Shown here piece by piece: positions 1-8,622 of a stretch of DNA of 64,000 nt. Position 1 is the stretch's first letter; every line of letters begins with the position of its first letter. The DNA comes from Streptomyces decoyicus (GTDB taxonomy: Bacteria; Actinomycetota; Actinomycetes; Streptomycetales; Streptomycetaceae): assembly GCF_019880305.1 (NCBI RefSeq), contig NZ_CP082301.1, positions 7,254,001-7,318,000 of the forward strand. The letters run 5' to 3'. The notes beneath the pieces were generated by a model. It was not told where the DNA came from. It did not search any database and saw only the letters and a list, made by a program, of their open reading frames with translations. The translations under genes were made by a program, and so were the position numbers.

Positions 1-37
1 GGCGCGACGCATCTTCGCCGACGAACTCTTCGCCTGA
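1..37 (+). CDS. 3' end of an unidentified protein (partial)
   Basis: Only the last 11 codons are inside the window (ending ADELFA, then TGA at 35-37). The frame is inferred from the stop and the strong hairpin that follows. No function can be assigned from so few residues. Confidence 0.45.
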   Translation, partial: ARRIFADELFA

Positions 38-65
38 TCCGCACGCACTCCCGCACCCGACCCAA

Positions 66-100
66 GGGCATGACCACAGTGGTCATGCCCTTCTTCGTTT
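66..100 (+). terminator. Intrinsic terminator
   Basis: Perfect inverted repeat GGGCATGACCAC / its complement with a one-base loop (66-90), followed by the T-rich stretch TTCTTCGTTTCTT. It closes the upstream partial gene and separates it from the acyl-CoA operon. Confidence 0.85.
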
Positions 101-183
101 CTTGATCGTTCTCATTCCCCGGTATCTCGCCTAACGTCGAGGACAGAAAGATTCGCAGTACAGCTACTTCCGCAGGAGCGACA

Positions 184-1353
184 ATGGACGCCACGACCGA
201 AAGCGCCAACGGCCCGCTGGACGGCGTACGGGTGATCGATCTGTCCACGGTGGTGATGGGCCCCTACGCCGCCCAGATCCTCGGAGACCTCGGCGCCGAC
301 GTCATCAAGATCGAGTCGCCGTCGGACACCGTACGGTCGGGCCGGTACCGGACCACGCCCGGTATGACACCGCTCAACCTGAACGTCAACCGCAACAAGC
401 GCAGCGTCTCGCTGAACCTCAAGGACGAGGCCGACCACGAGCGCGCACTGGCGCTCATCGGCACCGCCGACGTCCTGATCACCAATATGCGCCCCGGTGC
501 CCTGGCCCGGCTCGGCCTGACCTACGCCGACCTCGCCGAGCGCCACCCCGGCCTGGTCTACGCCCACGCCCAGGGCTTCCGCAGCGACTCCGACCGCGCG
601 GGCCACGCCGCCTACGACGAAACGGTGCAGGCGTCCTCCGGTCTGGTGGACGTGGCCCACCGCGCGCTGGGCCGCCCCGTCTACCTGCCGACGATCATCG
701 GCGACAAGGTCGCCGCGCTGACCATCGTCTACGCGGTGCTCGCCGCGCTGGTGCACCGCGACCGCACGGGCAGCGGCCAGCACATCGAGGTCCCCATGAC
801 GGACACCCTCCTCGCCTTCAACCTCGTGGAGCATCTGTCCGGTCATGTCTACGAGCCGGCCGAGGGCGCCACCGGATTCCCCCTGTCGATGAAGCGCGGC
901 CACCGGGCCGTGCCCACGGCCGACGGGCTCGCCTGCGTCGTGCCGTACAACCCGCAGAACTTCCGTGACTTCTTCGCCGCCGCCGGCCGTCCCGACCTCG
1001 CCGAGGACCCGCGGGTGACGGGCCCGGCCATCGACGACGACGACGTCGACCCGCTCATGGAGCTGGTGGCCCGGTGCGCGCCGAGCCTGACCACCCAGGA
1101 GTGGGAAGAGGTCTGCGCCAAGCACAGCATCCCCATGGCGCCGGTGCTGGAGCTGGACCGGGCGGCCGAGGACCCCTACGTCCGCGACGGTCACCTCCTC
1201 GACGTGGTCGAGCACCCGAGCGAGGGCCCGATCCGTTCGGTCGGCATTCCCGTGCGCTACTCCGCCACGCCGGGCTCGGTCCGGCGGCTCGCCCCGCTGC
1301 CCGGCCAGCACACCGACGAAGTCCTCGACGAGCTCGCCGCCGCCCGGCGGTGA
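184..1353 (+). CDS. Class III (CaiB/BaiF) CoA-transferase
   Basis: A 389-residue protein of the formyl-CoA transferase / CaiB family, which moves CoA between carboxylic acids in the cytoplasm. It begins with LDGVRVIDLSTVVMGPYA and LGDLGADVIKIE, and has the family QASSG segment and an Asp at residue 174 (IIGDKV) where the catalytic aspartate of formyl-CoA transferase (Asp169) is expected. GCAGGAG precedes the ATG. It is first in a five-gene operon encoding crotonase, acetoacetate decarboxylase-like, hydroxyacyl-CoA dehydrogenase-like and acyl-CoA dehydrogenase proteins, so it probably activates the operon's substrate. Succinate-glutarate CoA-transferase belongs to this family and would fit; carnitine- or bile-acid-type transferase is an alternative. 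Confidence 0.9.
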   Translation: MDATTESANGPLDGVRVIDLSTVVMGPYAAQILGDLGADVIKIESPSDTVRSGRYRTTPGMTPLNLNVNRNKRSVSLNLKDEADHERALALIGTADVLITNMRPGALARLGLTYADLAERHPGLVYAHAQGFRSDSDRAGHAAYDETVQASSGLVDVAHRALGRPVYLPTIIGDKVAALTIVYAVLAALVHRDRTGSGQHIEVPMTDTLLAFNLVEHLSGHVYEPAEGATGFPLSMKRGHRAVPTADGLACVVPYNPQNFRDFFAAAGRPDLAEDPRVTGPAIDDDDVDPLMELVARCAPSLTTQEWEEVCAKHSIPMAPVLELDRAAEDPYVRDGHLLDVVEHPSEGPIRSVGIPVRYSATPGSVRRLAPLPGQHTDEVLDELAAARR

Positions 1354-1412
1354 CGGCCCACCACGCCGTCGCCCGCCCCGCACCACACCCCGACCACCGA
1401 AGGACCCGGGCC

Positions 1413-2225
1413 ATGCCCAGCACACCGGACGCCACCCCCGACCGCACCCGTCCCGCGGACCCCACCCCCGCCGTACGCACCGAGAGGATCGGCACCTCCC
1501 TCCTCATCACCCTCGACCGGCCCCGCGCCCGTAACGCGGTCAACGCGGCCGTGGCCGCCGGACTCGCCCGCGCCCTCGACGAGTTGGCGGCCGACCCCGC
1601 ACTGCGGGCCGGTGTCCTCACCGGCGCGGGGGGCACCTTCAGCGCCGGTATGGACCTCAAGGCCGCGCTGGCCGGTGAATCGCCCGAGATCCCGGGCCGC
1701 GGCTTCGGCGGACTGACCGAGACCGTGACGCCCAAGCCGCTGATCGCCGCGGTCGAGGGCTGGGCCATGGGCGGCGGTTTCGAACTCGCCCTGGCCTGCG
1801 ACCTCATCGTCGCCGCCGACGAGGCCCGGTTCGGTCTGCCGGAGGTCAAGCGCGGCCTCGTCGCGGCCGGCGGCGGGGTGATCCGGCTGCCCAAGCGGAT
1901 CCCCTACCACCTGGCCATGGAGCTGCTGCTGACCGGAGAGCCGCTCTCCGGCGAGCGGGCCGGTCTGCTCGGGATCGCCAACCGGGTCGTCCCGGCCGGT
2001 GAAACGGTCGGCACGGCACTGGAGTTGGCCGCACAGCTCGCGGCGAACGCCCCGCTCGCCCTCGCCGCCGTGAAGAAGATCGCCCACGCCGCCGACGGCA
2101 CACCCGAGCCGGCCGCGTTCGCCGCCCAGCGCAGGGAGACGGCCGCACTCGCCGCATCGGCCGACGTACGGGAAGGCATGACGGCCTTCGCCGAGCGCCG
2201 CGCCCCCGTCTGGCAGGGCAAGTAG
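1413..2225 (+). CDS. Enoyl-CoA hydratase/isomerase (crotonase) family
   Basis: A 270-residue crotonase-fold protein, expected to hydrate trans-2-enoyl-CoA. Visible motifs are LDRPRARNAVN near the N-terminus, the oxyanion-hole segment FSAGMDLKAAL, a second oxyanion segment GWAMGGGFELALACD, and FGLPEVKRG, which carries the position of a catalytic glutamate. The ATG at 1413 is chosen because AAGGACCC precedes it and the residues upstream in this frame are low-quality shadow sequence. The gene lies 59 bp after the CoA-transferase and 12 bp before the decarboxylase-like gene. Isomerase or hydrolase activity within the superfamily cannot be excluded. Confidence 0.9.
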   Translation: MPSTPDATPDRTRPADPTPAVRTERIGTSLLITLDRPRARNAVNAAVAAGLARALDELAADPALRAGVLTGAGGTFSAGMDLKAALAGESPEIPGRGFGGLTETVTPKPLIAAVEGWAMGGGFELALACDLIVAADEARFGLPEVKRGLVAAGGGVIRLPKRIPYHLAMELLLTGEPLSGERAGLLGIANRVVPAGETVGTALELAAQLAANAPLALAAVKKIAHAADGTPEPAAFAAQRRETAALAASADVREGMTAFAERRAPVWQGK

Positions 2226-2237
2226 GAGGAGCACCCC

Positions 2238-2975
2238 ATGAAGCAGCACGACGTCACCCGGCACCATGCCACCCCCCTGATCAACCCGGCGTATCCACCC
2301 GTCATCCCGCGCTTCACCCACCGCGAGTACCTCAACATCGTCTACCGCACCGACTACGACGCCCTGCGTGCGGTGGTCCCCGAGCCGCTGGAGATCGACG
2401 AACCGCTGGTCCGCTTCGAGGTGATGCGGATGGGCGATGTCACCGGGTACGGGCCGTACACCGAATCCGGCCAGGCGGTCCCGGTCCGCTACGAAGGCGA
2501 GCGCGGGGAGTACCTGCACGCCATGTACCTCGACAACTTCGCGGCCACGGCATCCGGGCGCGAGGCGAGCGCCTATCCCAAGACCCTCGGTTCGCCCGCC
2601 CTGTACGTGGACCACGGCGCGCTCGTCGGCGTCCTCGACTACGGCACGGTCCGGGTGGCGACCGCCACCATGGGCTACAAGCACCACGAGCTGGACCCCG
2701 AAGAGGCGGCCGCGCAGCTCACCGTTCCCACCTTCATGCTCAAGCTGGTGCCGGGCTACGACGGAGCCCCGCAGGTGGCCCAGCTGGTCCGCACCGAGAT
2801 CGGTGACGTGGCCGTCAAGGGCGCCTGGACCGGGCCCGCCCGGCTGCAACTGAGCGCGCATGTGCTGGCCCCGCTGGCCGATCTGCCGGTCCGCGAGATC
2901 GTCTCGGCGAGCCACCTCCTCGCCGACCTCACCCTGGCGCCGGTCGAGCCGGTGCACGACTACCTCGCGCGCTGA
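2238..2975 (+). CDS. Acetoacetate decarboxylase-like protein
   Basis: 245 residues, the usual length for acetoacetate decarboxylase (ADC), which forms acetone and CO2 through a Schiff base. The signature YPKTLGSP places a Lys at residue 115, matching the Schiff-base Lys115 of clostridial ADC; the next residue is Thr instead of the usual second Lys. VVPEPLEID and the LDYGTVRVATATMGYK strand are also typical of the fold. AGGAGGAGC sits just upstream of the ATG. Position among beta-oxidation genes suggests it consumes a 3-oxo acid. ADC-like proteins include aldolase/dehydratase branches, so acetoacetate is the likely but not certain substrate. Confidence 0.88.
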   Translation: MKQHDVTRHHATPLINPAYPPVIPRFTHREYLNIVYRTDYDALRAVVPEPLEIDEPLVRFEVMRMGDVTGYGPYTESGQAVPVRYEGERGEYLHAMYLDNFAATASGREASAYPKTLGSPALYVDHGALVGVLDYGTVRVATATMGYKHHELDPEEAAAQLTVPTFMLKLVPGYDGAPQVAQLVRTEIGDVAVKGAWTGPARLQLSAHVLAPLADLPVREIVSASHLLADLTLAPVEPVHDYLAR

Positions 2976-3002
2976 ACCCGCGCACGGAAAGAAGCATCTG
3001 CC

Positions 3003-3968
3003 ATGAGCAACACCCACCCCACCGTGGCGGTGATCGGCGCCGGGACCATCGGGCTCTCGTGGACCGCCCTGTTCGCCGGGCACGGACTGCGGGTACGGGT
3101 CACCGACCCGCGCCCCGACCTCGCCGAAGCCGTCGACGAGGCGCTGGCCGAAGCCGCCCCGCAACTGGCCCGGCAGGGCCTCGACACCACCGGCCTCGCC
3201 GGCCGGGTCCAGCTGGCCGAGGGCGTCACCGAGGCCGTACGGCACGCCGATGTGGTCCAGGAGAACGGCCCTGAGAACACCGACTTCAAGCGCGAGCTGT
3301 TCGCCACCCTGGTCCGTGAAGCCCCGTCCCACGCCCTCCTGTTGAGCTCCTCCTCCGCCATCCCGTCCTCGGCGTTCACCGACCGGCTCGACGACGCCGG
3401 GCGCATCCTGATCGGCCATCCGTTCAACCCGCCGCACCTCGTACCGCTGGTCGAGGTGGTGCCCGGCAGGCGCACCTCCGAGGACGCCGTCACCAGGGCG
3501 GTGGGGTTCTACCGCTCGGTCGGCCGGGTGCCGGTGGTGGAACGCAAGGAGATCCCCGGCTTCGTCGGCAACCGCCTCCAGAACGCGCTCAGCCGTGAGG
3601 CGATCCACCTGGTGGAACAGGGCGTGGTCAGCCCGTCCGAACTCGACGCGATCATGGTGAATTCGCTCGGACTGCGCTGGTCGGCGGTGGGCCCCTTCCT
3701 CGGCGCCCACCTGGGCGGCGGCCCCGGAGGCTACCGGCACATGGCCGGGCACATCGGCCCCTCGATGCAGCGGATGTGGGACTCCCTCGGCCGCCCCGAG
3801 CAGAACCCCGAACAGACCGAACGGCTCATCAGGGCCGTGGAGGACGCGTACGGCTCCCGCTCCTACCGCGACCTCGGCCGGGAGCGCGACCGCAAGCAGC
3901 TCGCCGTCCTCGCGGCCCTGAAGGACGCCGGCACCACCAGCAAGCAGAACCAGGAGACCCGGTCATGA
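3003..3968 (+). CDS. 3-hydroxyacyl-CoA / L-carnitine dehydrogenase family
   Basis: A 321-residue NAD-dependent dehydrogenase. It has an N-terminal Rossmann motif VIGAGTIGLSW (residues 9-19), a serine-rich SSSSAIPSS segment, the catalytic His motif GHPFNPPH, and a C-terminal helical 3HCDH domain with ERKEIPGFVGNRLQ. The long tail with GPSMQRMWDSLG looks more like the L-carnitine dehydrogenase / lambda-crystallin branch than classical 3-hydroxybutyryl-CoA dehydrogenase, so the substrate may be a free hydroxy acid. Its stop overlaps the next start as ATGA, so the two are translationally coupled. Confidence 0.87.
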   Translation: MSNTHPTVAVIGAGTIGLSWTALFAGHGLRVRVTDPRPDLAEAVDEALAEAAPQLARQGLDTTGLAGRVQLAEGVTEAVRHADVVQENGPENTDFKRELFATLVREAPSHALLLSSSSAIPSSAFTDRLDDAGRILIGHPFNPPHLVPLVEVVPGRRTSEDAVTRAVGFYRSVGRVPVVERKEIPGFVGNRLQNALSREAIHLVEQGVVSPSELDAIMVNSLGLRWSAVGPFLGAHLGGGPGGYRHMAGHIGPSMQRMWDSLGRPEQNPEQTERLIRAVEDAYGSRSYRDLGRERDRKQLAVLAALKDAGTTSKQNQETRS

Positions 3969-5173
3969 CCGCCACCCACCCCGAGGCCCCGCTGTCCGAC
4001 GGCCTCACCGCCGACTTCTACGGCTACGAGAACCTGCTGCCCGAGGACGAGCGCAAACTCCTCCTCCGGGCCCGCGACTTCATGCGCACCGAGGTGCAGC
4101 CGTTGGTCAACGGCGCCTGGGCGAAGGGGGAGTTCCCCCGCGAACTGGTCGACAGGTTCCGCGGACTGGGCCTCGCCGGTGTCCCGTACGAGGGGTACGG
4201 CGACCCGCTGCCCGCCGGAAGCAATCTGCTGGTCGGCATGCTGACGATGGAGTACACCCGCACCGACGCCTCGTCCGCGACCTTCTTCGGCGTCCACAAC
4301 GGCCTGGCCATGTACAGCATCTACCGCGGCGGCGACCAGGAGCAGCGCGACCGCTGGCTGCCAGCGATGGCCGCCCTCGACAAGATCGGCGCCTTCGCCA
4401 TGACCGAGCCGCTCGGCGGCTCCGATGTGGCGGGCGGGATGCGCACCACCGCCCGGCGGGCCGGCGACCACTGGGTCCTCAACGGCGCCAAGCGGTGGAT
4501 CGGCAACGGCACCTTCGCCGATCTGGTCATCGTCTGGGCCCGCGACGAGGCCGACGACAAGGTCAAGGGCTTCGTGGTGGAGCGGGGCACCTCCGGCTTC
4601 TCGGCGGCCAAGATCGAGAACAAGACCGCCTTCCGGATCGTCGAGAACGCCGACCTCACCCTGACCGAGGTCCGGGTCCCGGAGGCCAACCGGCTCCAGC
4701 GGGTCGACTCCTTCCGCGATGTCGCGGAGATCCTGCGCGCCACCCGCAGCGGCGTCGCCTGGCAGGCCCTCGGCGTCATGATCGCCGCATATGAGCTCGC
4801 GCTCGCCTACGCCAAGGAGCGCCGGCAGTTCGGCCGTCCGATCGCCCGCTTCCAGCTGGTGCAGGACCTGCTGGTCAAGAGCCTCGGGAACATCACCGCC
4901 TGCTGGGGGATGCTCGTCCAGCTGGCCCGCCTCCAGGACGCCGGCATCTTCCGTGACGAGCACTCCTCCCTGGCCAAGGCGTTCGTCACGGCCCGGATGC
5001 GCGAGGTCGTGGCCTGGAGCCGGGAGATATTCGGCGGCAACGGCATCGTCCTCGACTACGACGTCGCCCGCTTCTTCGCCGACGCCGAGGCCATCTACTC
5101 CTTCGAGGGCACCCGCGAGATGAACACCCTCATCGTGGGCAAGGCCATCACCGGCGAGAGCGCCTTCGTCTGA
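3965..5173 (+). CDS. Acyl-CoA dehydrogenase, glutaryl-CoA dehydrogenase-like
   Basis: A 402-residue FAD acyl-CoA dehydrogenase. It has the FAMTEPLGGSDVA flavin/substrate motif, RWIGNGTFADL, the RRQFGRPIARFQLVQD dimer region, and a C-terminal YSFEGTREMNTLIVGK segment whose Glu sits where glutaryl-CoA dehydrogenases carry the catalytic base (YEGT). ATG 3965 overlaps the upstream stop; the upstream extension in this frame is shadow sequence. If it is a true glutaryl-CoA dehydrogenase it would make crotonyl-CoA, which the operon's crotonase could hydrate. Short/branched-chain acyl-CoA dehydrogenase is the alternative. Confidence 0.9.
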   Translation: MTATHPEAPLSDGLTADFYGYENLLPEDERKLLLRARDFMRTEVQPLVNGAWAKGEFPRELVDRFRGLGLAGVPYEGYGDPLPAGSNLLVGMLTMEYTRTDASSATFFGVHNGLAMYSIYRGGDQEQRDRWLPAMAALDKIGAFAMTEPLGGSDVAGGMRTTARRAGDHWVLNGAKRWIGNGTFADLVIVWARDEADDKVKGFVVERGTSGFSAAKIENKTAFRIVENADLTLTEVRVPEANRLQRVDSFRDVAEILRATRSGVAWQALGVMIAAYELALAYAKERRQFGRPIARFQLVQDLLVKSLGNITACWGMLVQLARLQDAGIFRDEHSSLAKAFVTARMREVVAWSREIFGGNGIVLDYDVARFFADAEAIYSFEGTREMNTLIVGKAITGESAFV

Positions 5174-5458
5174 CCCTCCCGGCCCCTCCCGCGGAACGCG
5201 GGCGGGCGGCGGCCCCCGTGCCGCGTCCGGTGCCCCGGCACCACCGGGCGCGGCTTTCCGCCGGGCGCACCCATGGTGCCGGGCCGCGGCCACTGTCACG
5301 GTCCGTGAGCGGGCCCGGAGCGGCTCCGCGTGTCGGCCGTCTCGAAAGGGTGAATCCGTGCACCCATTGCGACGCCTCGATGTCACAGCAGGCACGACGG
5401 CGATCCAACGATGGAGTCCTTGGGGGGCATCCACGCCTGCCCAGTGAAAGGCTCCTCG

Positions 5459-7480
5459 ATGGACACGCAGATCGCACAGGTGAAGATCCACCCCGCCATA
5501 GGCATAGCCCGGGTCGGCAACAGCGACAAGCAGCCCTTCATCGGCCCCGAGTCGCCCGACCAGCCGCCCCTGCCGCCCGGCTCGTACAAGGACAGCTCGG
5601 GCAAGGTCATCCGGCAGGCCGCCCGCTTCCGCATCTACGGCTACAACCGGGCGGGGGAGGTCGTGCGGGAACTCAAGCTGGGCGAGGGGGACGTCACCGA
5701 GATCAAGTGGTCGGTGCACCTGGCCAACAAGAAGTCCGCCTGGTACCAGTTCCACCTCCCGCTCGACATCAAAGAGGCCCTCAACCTGCCGCCGGCACAG
5801 CTTCAGCGCCGGAACTTCGACGTCAGGGGAGCCGAGCGGAAGAAGCTCGTCATCGATGCCGGCAACAAGGCGATCCGCGCCTCCGTGCACGAGAGCGCCG
5901 CCCTCTCCGGGAAGATCATGAACCGGCAGGTCCCCCTCGGCTCGATCTCCACCCAGACCGACGGCCGCCTGCTGGTCGTCGGGGGTGCCGGGAAGTCGGC
6001 CTCCTACGCCACCCCCGAGAAGCCGATCTCCGGCGTCGCCAACAATGACACCTGGTACGACGACGTCGCCGACGGACCGGTCACGGCGGAGGTCACCATC
6101 GGGGGCGTCACGAAGGCCGCGAGCCCCGCCTGGGCCGTGGTGGCCCCGCCGCACTACGCGCCCGGTGTGAAGAGCGTCCGCACCTTGTACGACGTGCTCT
6201 ACGACGTGTTCCTCGCCGAGCACACGCTGCCCACCGTGCAGCAGGTCTCCTACCCGGACCACATCGAGCCGCTGCTGAGCCGGTTCTGCCGGCTGCAGTG
6301 GGTCAACCACGGCTTCGCCACCCAGTTCGGATGGAAGGGACCGCACGACTTCCGCGACCCGGCCATGCGCAAGCGGCTCGCCGACCCGGGTGCGGCCAGC
6401 CAGGAGCTCCGCCGCCAGATCTACGTCCAGATGCGCGACTACGACCGCGACGGCACATCCCCGGTGCCCTGGCCGTGGCTCTACGGCGACGCCATGACCA
6501 GCCGCAAACCCGACTCGGAGCGGCAGCACCTCGTGATCTCCGCCGAGCAGGACCGGGTGCTGGCCCTGTGGGCCGACGGCCGCTTCACCTCCGGCCCGCC
6601 CCGCAAGGGCTTCCCGAACGTGGACGAGGCGCCCCCGGCCGAACAGCCGCGGCTGCTGGACCGCGGCGCGCTGGAGAACTGTGCCGCCGACGCGTTCCAC
6701 CCGGGCTGTGAGGTCACCTGGCCGATGCGGCACAAGACCATGTACTCCGAGCCGTTCCGCATCCTGCACCGCACACCGGAGAACCCGGAACCCGACTACG
6801 GCGACATGCTCACCGTCCAGGACGCCATGGGCAAGAACGGTCCGCTGTACGCGCAGGGGCCGGGCGACCTCACGCGCTGGATGGCCGCCCCCTGGCAGTG
6901 CGACGCGGCGAGCTGCCGCTCCGGCTACCAGGTGCAGTCCGGGCTCGGCCCCCGCTACAGCCCCTATCTGCCGACGTTCTGGCCCGCCCAGGTGCCCAAC
7001 CACGTGTTGAAGAACACGGACTTCACGACTGTCAACACCCCGCCGACCGGCCCCGACGACAGCGTCAGGGAGAAGGCCTTCGAGAAGAGGGCGGTGTGGC
7101 TGCGCGGCCTGACGGGCACCCAGTCCAACGCCCAGCGCCGGCAGATGGTCGACGACTGGTTCAAGTTCGGCATCGTCGAGCCGCGCAAATACACCGTGGG
7201 CGACGCGAAGTTCCCCGACATCATCCAGGTGGAGTCCGAGCCCGGCTATCCGCAGGCCCCCGACCACGCCAACCTCATCAACATCCAGGTCCCCGAGGCG
7301 GGGGTGCCGCAACTGGCCGGCGTGGCCGGTACCTGGACCGGGGACATCCCGGCCGAGACCGTCGAGGCGATGCTCGTGCAGCAGGCGGTCGACGAGGTCA
7401 AGGAGGCGACGGGGCAACCCGAGACGGCGATCGCGGCCGGATACCTGGAGAAGCTCGATCCCTTCCACGGCGCCCAGTGA
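5459..7480 (+). CDS. LodA/GoxA-like CTQ-dependent amino-acid oxidase
   Basis: A 673-residue protein of the family of L-lysine epsilon-oxidase (LodA) and glycine oxidase (GoxA): quinoproteins with a self-derived cysteine tryptophylquinone that oxidise amino acids to aldehyde, ammonia and hydrogen peroxide. Family hallmarks are the N-terminal IHPAIGIARVGNS, SPAWAVVAPPHYAPG, WPWLYGD, and the CTQ region APWQCDAASCRSGY followed by FWPAQVPNHVL. Cys481 or Cys486 with Trp547 gives spacing near that of the LodA pair (65 residues), an inference. ATG 5459 has AAAGG upstream; an in-frame ATG at 5411 would add 16 residues. No signal peptide. The stop overlaps the LodB-like start (GTGA). Confidence 0.92.
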   Translation: MDTQIAQVKIHPAIGIARVGNSDKQPFIGPESPDQPPLPPGSYKDSSGKVIRQAARFRIYGYNRAGEVVRELKLGEGDVTEIKWSVHLANKKSAWYQFHLPLDIKEALNLPPAQLQRRNFDVRGAERKKLVIDAGNKAIRASVHESAALSGKIMNRQVPLGSISTQTDGRLLVVGGAGKSASYATPEKPISGVANNDTWYDDVADGPVTAEVTIGGVTKAASPAWAVVAPPHYAPGVKSVRTLYDVLYDVFLAEHTLPTVQQVSYPDHIEPLLSRFCRLQWVNHGFATQFGWKGPHDFRDPAMRKRLADPGAASQELRRQIYVQMRDYDRDGTSPVPWPWLYGDAMTSRKPDSERQHLVISAEQDRVLALWADGRFTSGPPRKGFPNVDEAPPAEQPRLLDRGALENCAADAFHPGCEVTWPMRHKTMYSEPFRILHRTPENPEPDYGDMLTVQDAMGKNGPLYAQGPGDLTRWMAAPWQCDAASCRSGYQVQSGLGPRYSPYLPTFWPAQVPNHVLKNTDFTTVNTPPTGPDDSVREKAFEKRAVWLRGLTGTQSNAQRRQMVDDWFKFGIVEPRKYTVGDAKFPDIIQVESEPGYPQAPDHANLINIQVPEAGVPQLAGVAGTWTGDIPAETVEAMLVQQAVDEVKEATGQPETAIAAGYLEKLDPFHGAQ

Positions 7481-8622
7481 GCCCCGTACCGGGCTATGAC
7501 GTCGTGGTCGCGGGCGGTGGCCCGGCCGGCTGCGCCGCCGCCCTCACCCTCGTACGGGCCGGGCGCAGCGTCCTGCTGGCCGACGCGGGCACCGGCCCGC
7601 CCAAGGCCGGCGAGGCACTGGTGTCCATGGGGCGGCTGCTCCTGGCCGACCTGGGCGTCGAAGAGCCGGTCCTGGGCAGCGGCCATCTGCCCTGCCACGG
7701 CAATCTGTCCGCCTGGGGTTCGGCCGAACTGCACGCCGTGGACTTCATCAACGACCCGTACGGCCACGGCTGGCACCTCGACCGCCCGCTCTTCGACCGG
7801 CGGCTGCGCGCCGCCGCCCGCGCGGCGGGCGCCGAGGTCGCCGAGCACACCGGCGTACGGTGCCCGGCGCGGCAGCCGGACGGCACCTGGCGGCTCGCCC
7901 TGCGCGACCGCTCCGGCGGCGGGGAGCGTACGGTCCGCTGCCGCTGGGTGGTGGACGCCACCGGCCGGCGCGCCGCGATCGCCGTCCGCTCCGGTGCCCG
8001 GCGGCGCACCGGAGACCGGCTCACCGCCTTCCACCTCACCCTCGACCCGGCCCCGCAGACCGCCACCGACGGCCGTTCGCTGGTCGAGTCCGACGAGGAC
8101 GGCTGGTGGTACACCGCCCTGCTGCCCTCCCGGCACCGCCTGGTCGCCTACTTCACCGATCCCGACCTGCCCGTCGCCGCACACGGCGCCGAGCGGTTCC
8201 ACGAGCGGCTGCTGGCCACCCGGCACATCTCCCGCCGGGCCCGCCCGCACGGCCTCACCACCCTGCGGCCACCCCGCCGCGCCCCCGCGCACAGCGCACA
8301 TCTGGACCGGGTGCACGGCGACGGCTGGACGGCCGCCGGAGACGCGGCGGCCGCCTTCGACCCGCTCAGCTCCCAGGGCATCCTCACCGCTCTCTACACG
8401 GGGCTGAGCGCAGGCCGGGCGGTCGACGCCCGGCTGCACGGCGACCGGGCGGCGCCGGCCGCCTACGCGGCGCAGGTCGCCACCGCCCGCATCGCCTACC
8501 AGCACGGCCACCGCGCCGTGCACGCCCGGGAAACCCGCTGGGCCGACCGCCCCTTCTGGGCCCGGCGACAGCGGAACATCCGCCCCCACCCCCCTCTGAC
8601 GAAAGGCGAGACCCCCTCATGA
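7477..8622 (+). CDS. LodB-like FAD-dependent oxidoreductase (CTQ maturation)
   Basis: A 381-residue flavoprotein with the N-terminal dinucleotide motif AGGGPAGCAA (residues 12-21), ADAGTGPPKAGEAL, and the late FAD motif AAGDAAAAFDPLSSQG, typical of the tryptophan-halogenase-like flavoprotein family. LodB proteins of this family are required to form the CTQ cofactor of LodA-type oxidases, and this gene begins inside the oxidase stop (GTG 7477, TGA 7478-7480), which strongly supports that role. Its own stop overlaps the ATG of the next gene. The substrate amino acid of the pair is not deducible. Confidence 0.88.
   Translation: MSPVPGYDVVVAGGGPAGCAAALTLVRAGRSVLLADAGTGPPKAGEALVSMGRLLLADLGVEEPVLGSGHLPCHGNLSAWGSAELHAVDFINDPYGHGWHLDRPLFDRRLRAAARAAGAEVAEHTGVRCPARQPDGTWRLALRDRSGGGERTVRCRWVVDATGRRAAIAVRSGARRRTGDRLTAFHLTLDPAPQTATDGRSLVESDEDGWWYTALLPSRHRLVAYFTDPDLPVAAHGAERFHERLLATRHISRRARPHGLTTLRPPRRAPAHSAHLDRVHGDGWTAAGDAAAAFDPLSSQGILTALYTGLSAGRAVDARLHGDRAAPAAYAAQVATARIAYQHGHRAVHARETRWADRPFWARRQRNIRPHPPLTKGETPS

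Noticed and set aside
3863..7468. Very long antisense frame on the minus strand (about 1200 codons)
   Set aside because: It lies across the acyl-CoA dehydrogenase and LodA-like genes, which have clear motifs; the antisense product is a Gly/Arg/Val-rich shadow of high-GC coding sequence.
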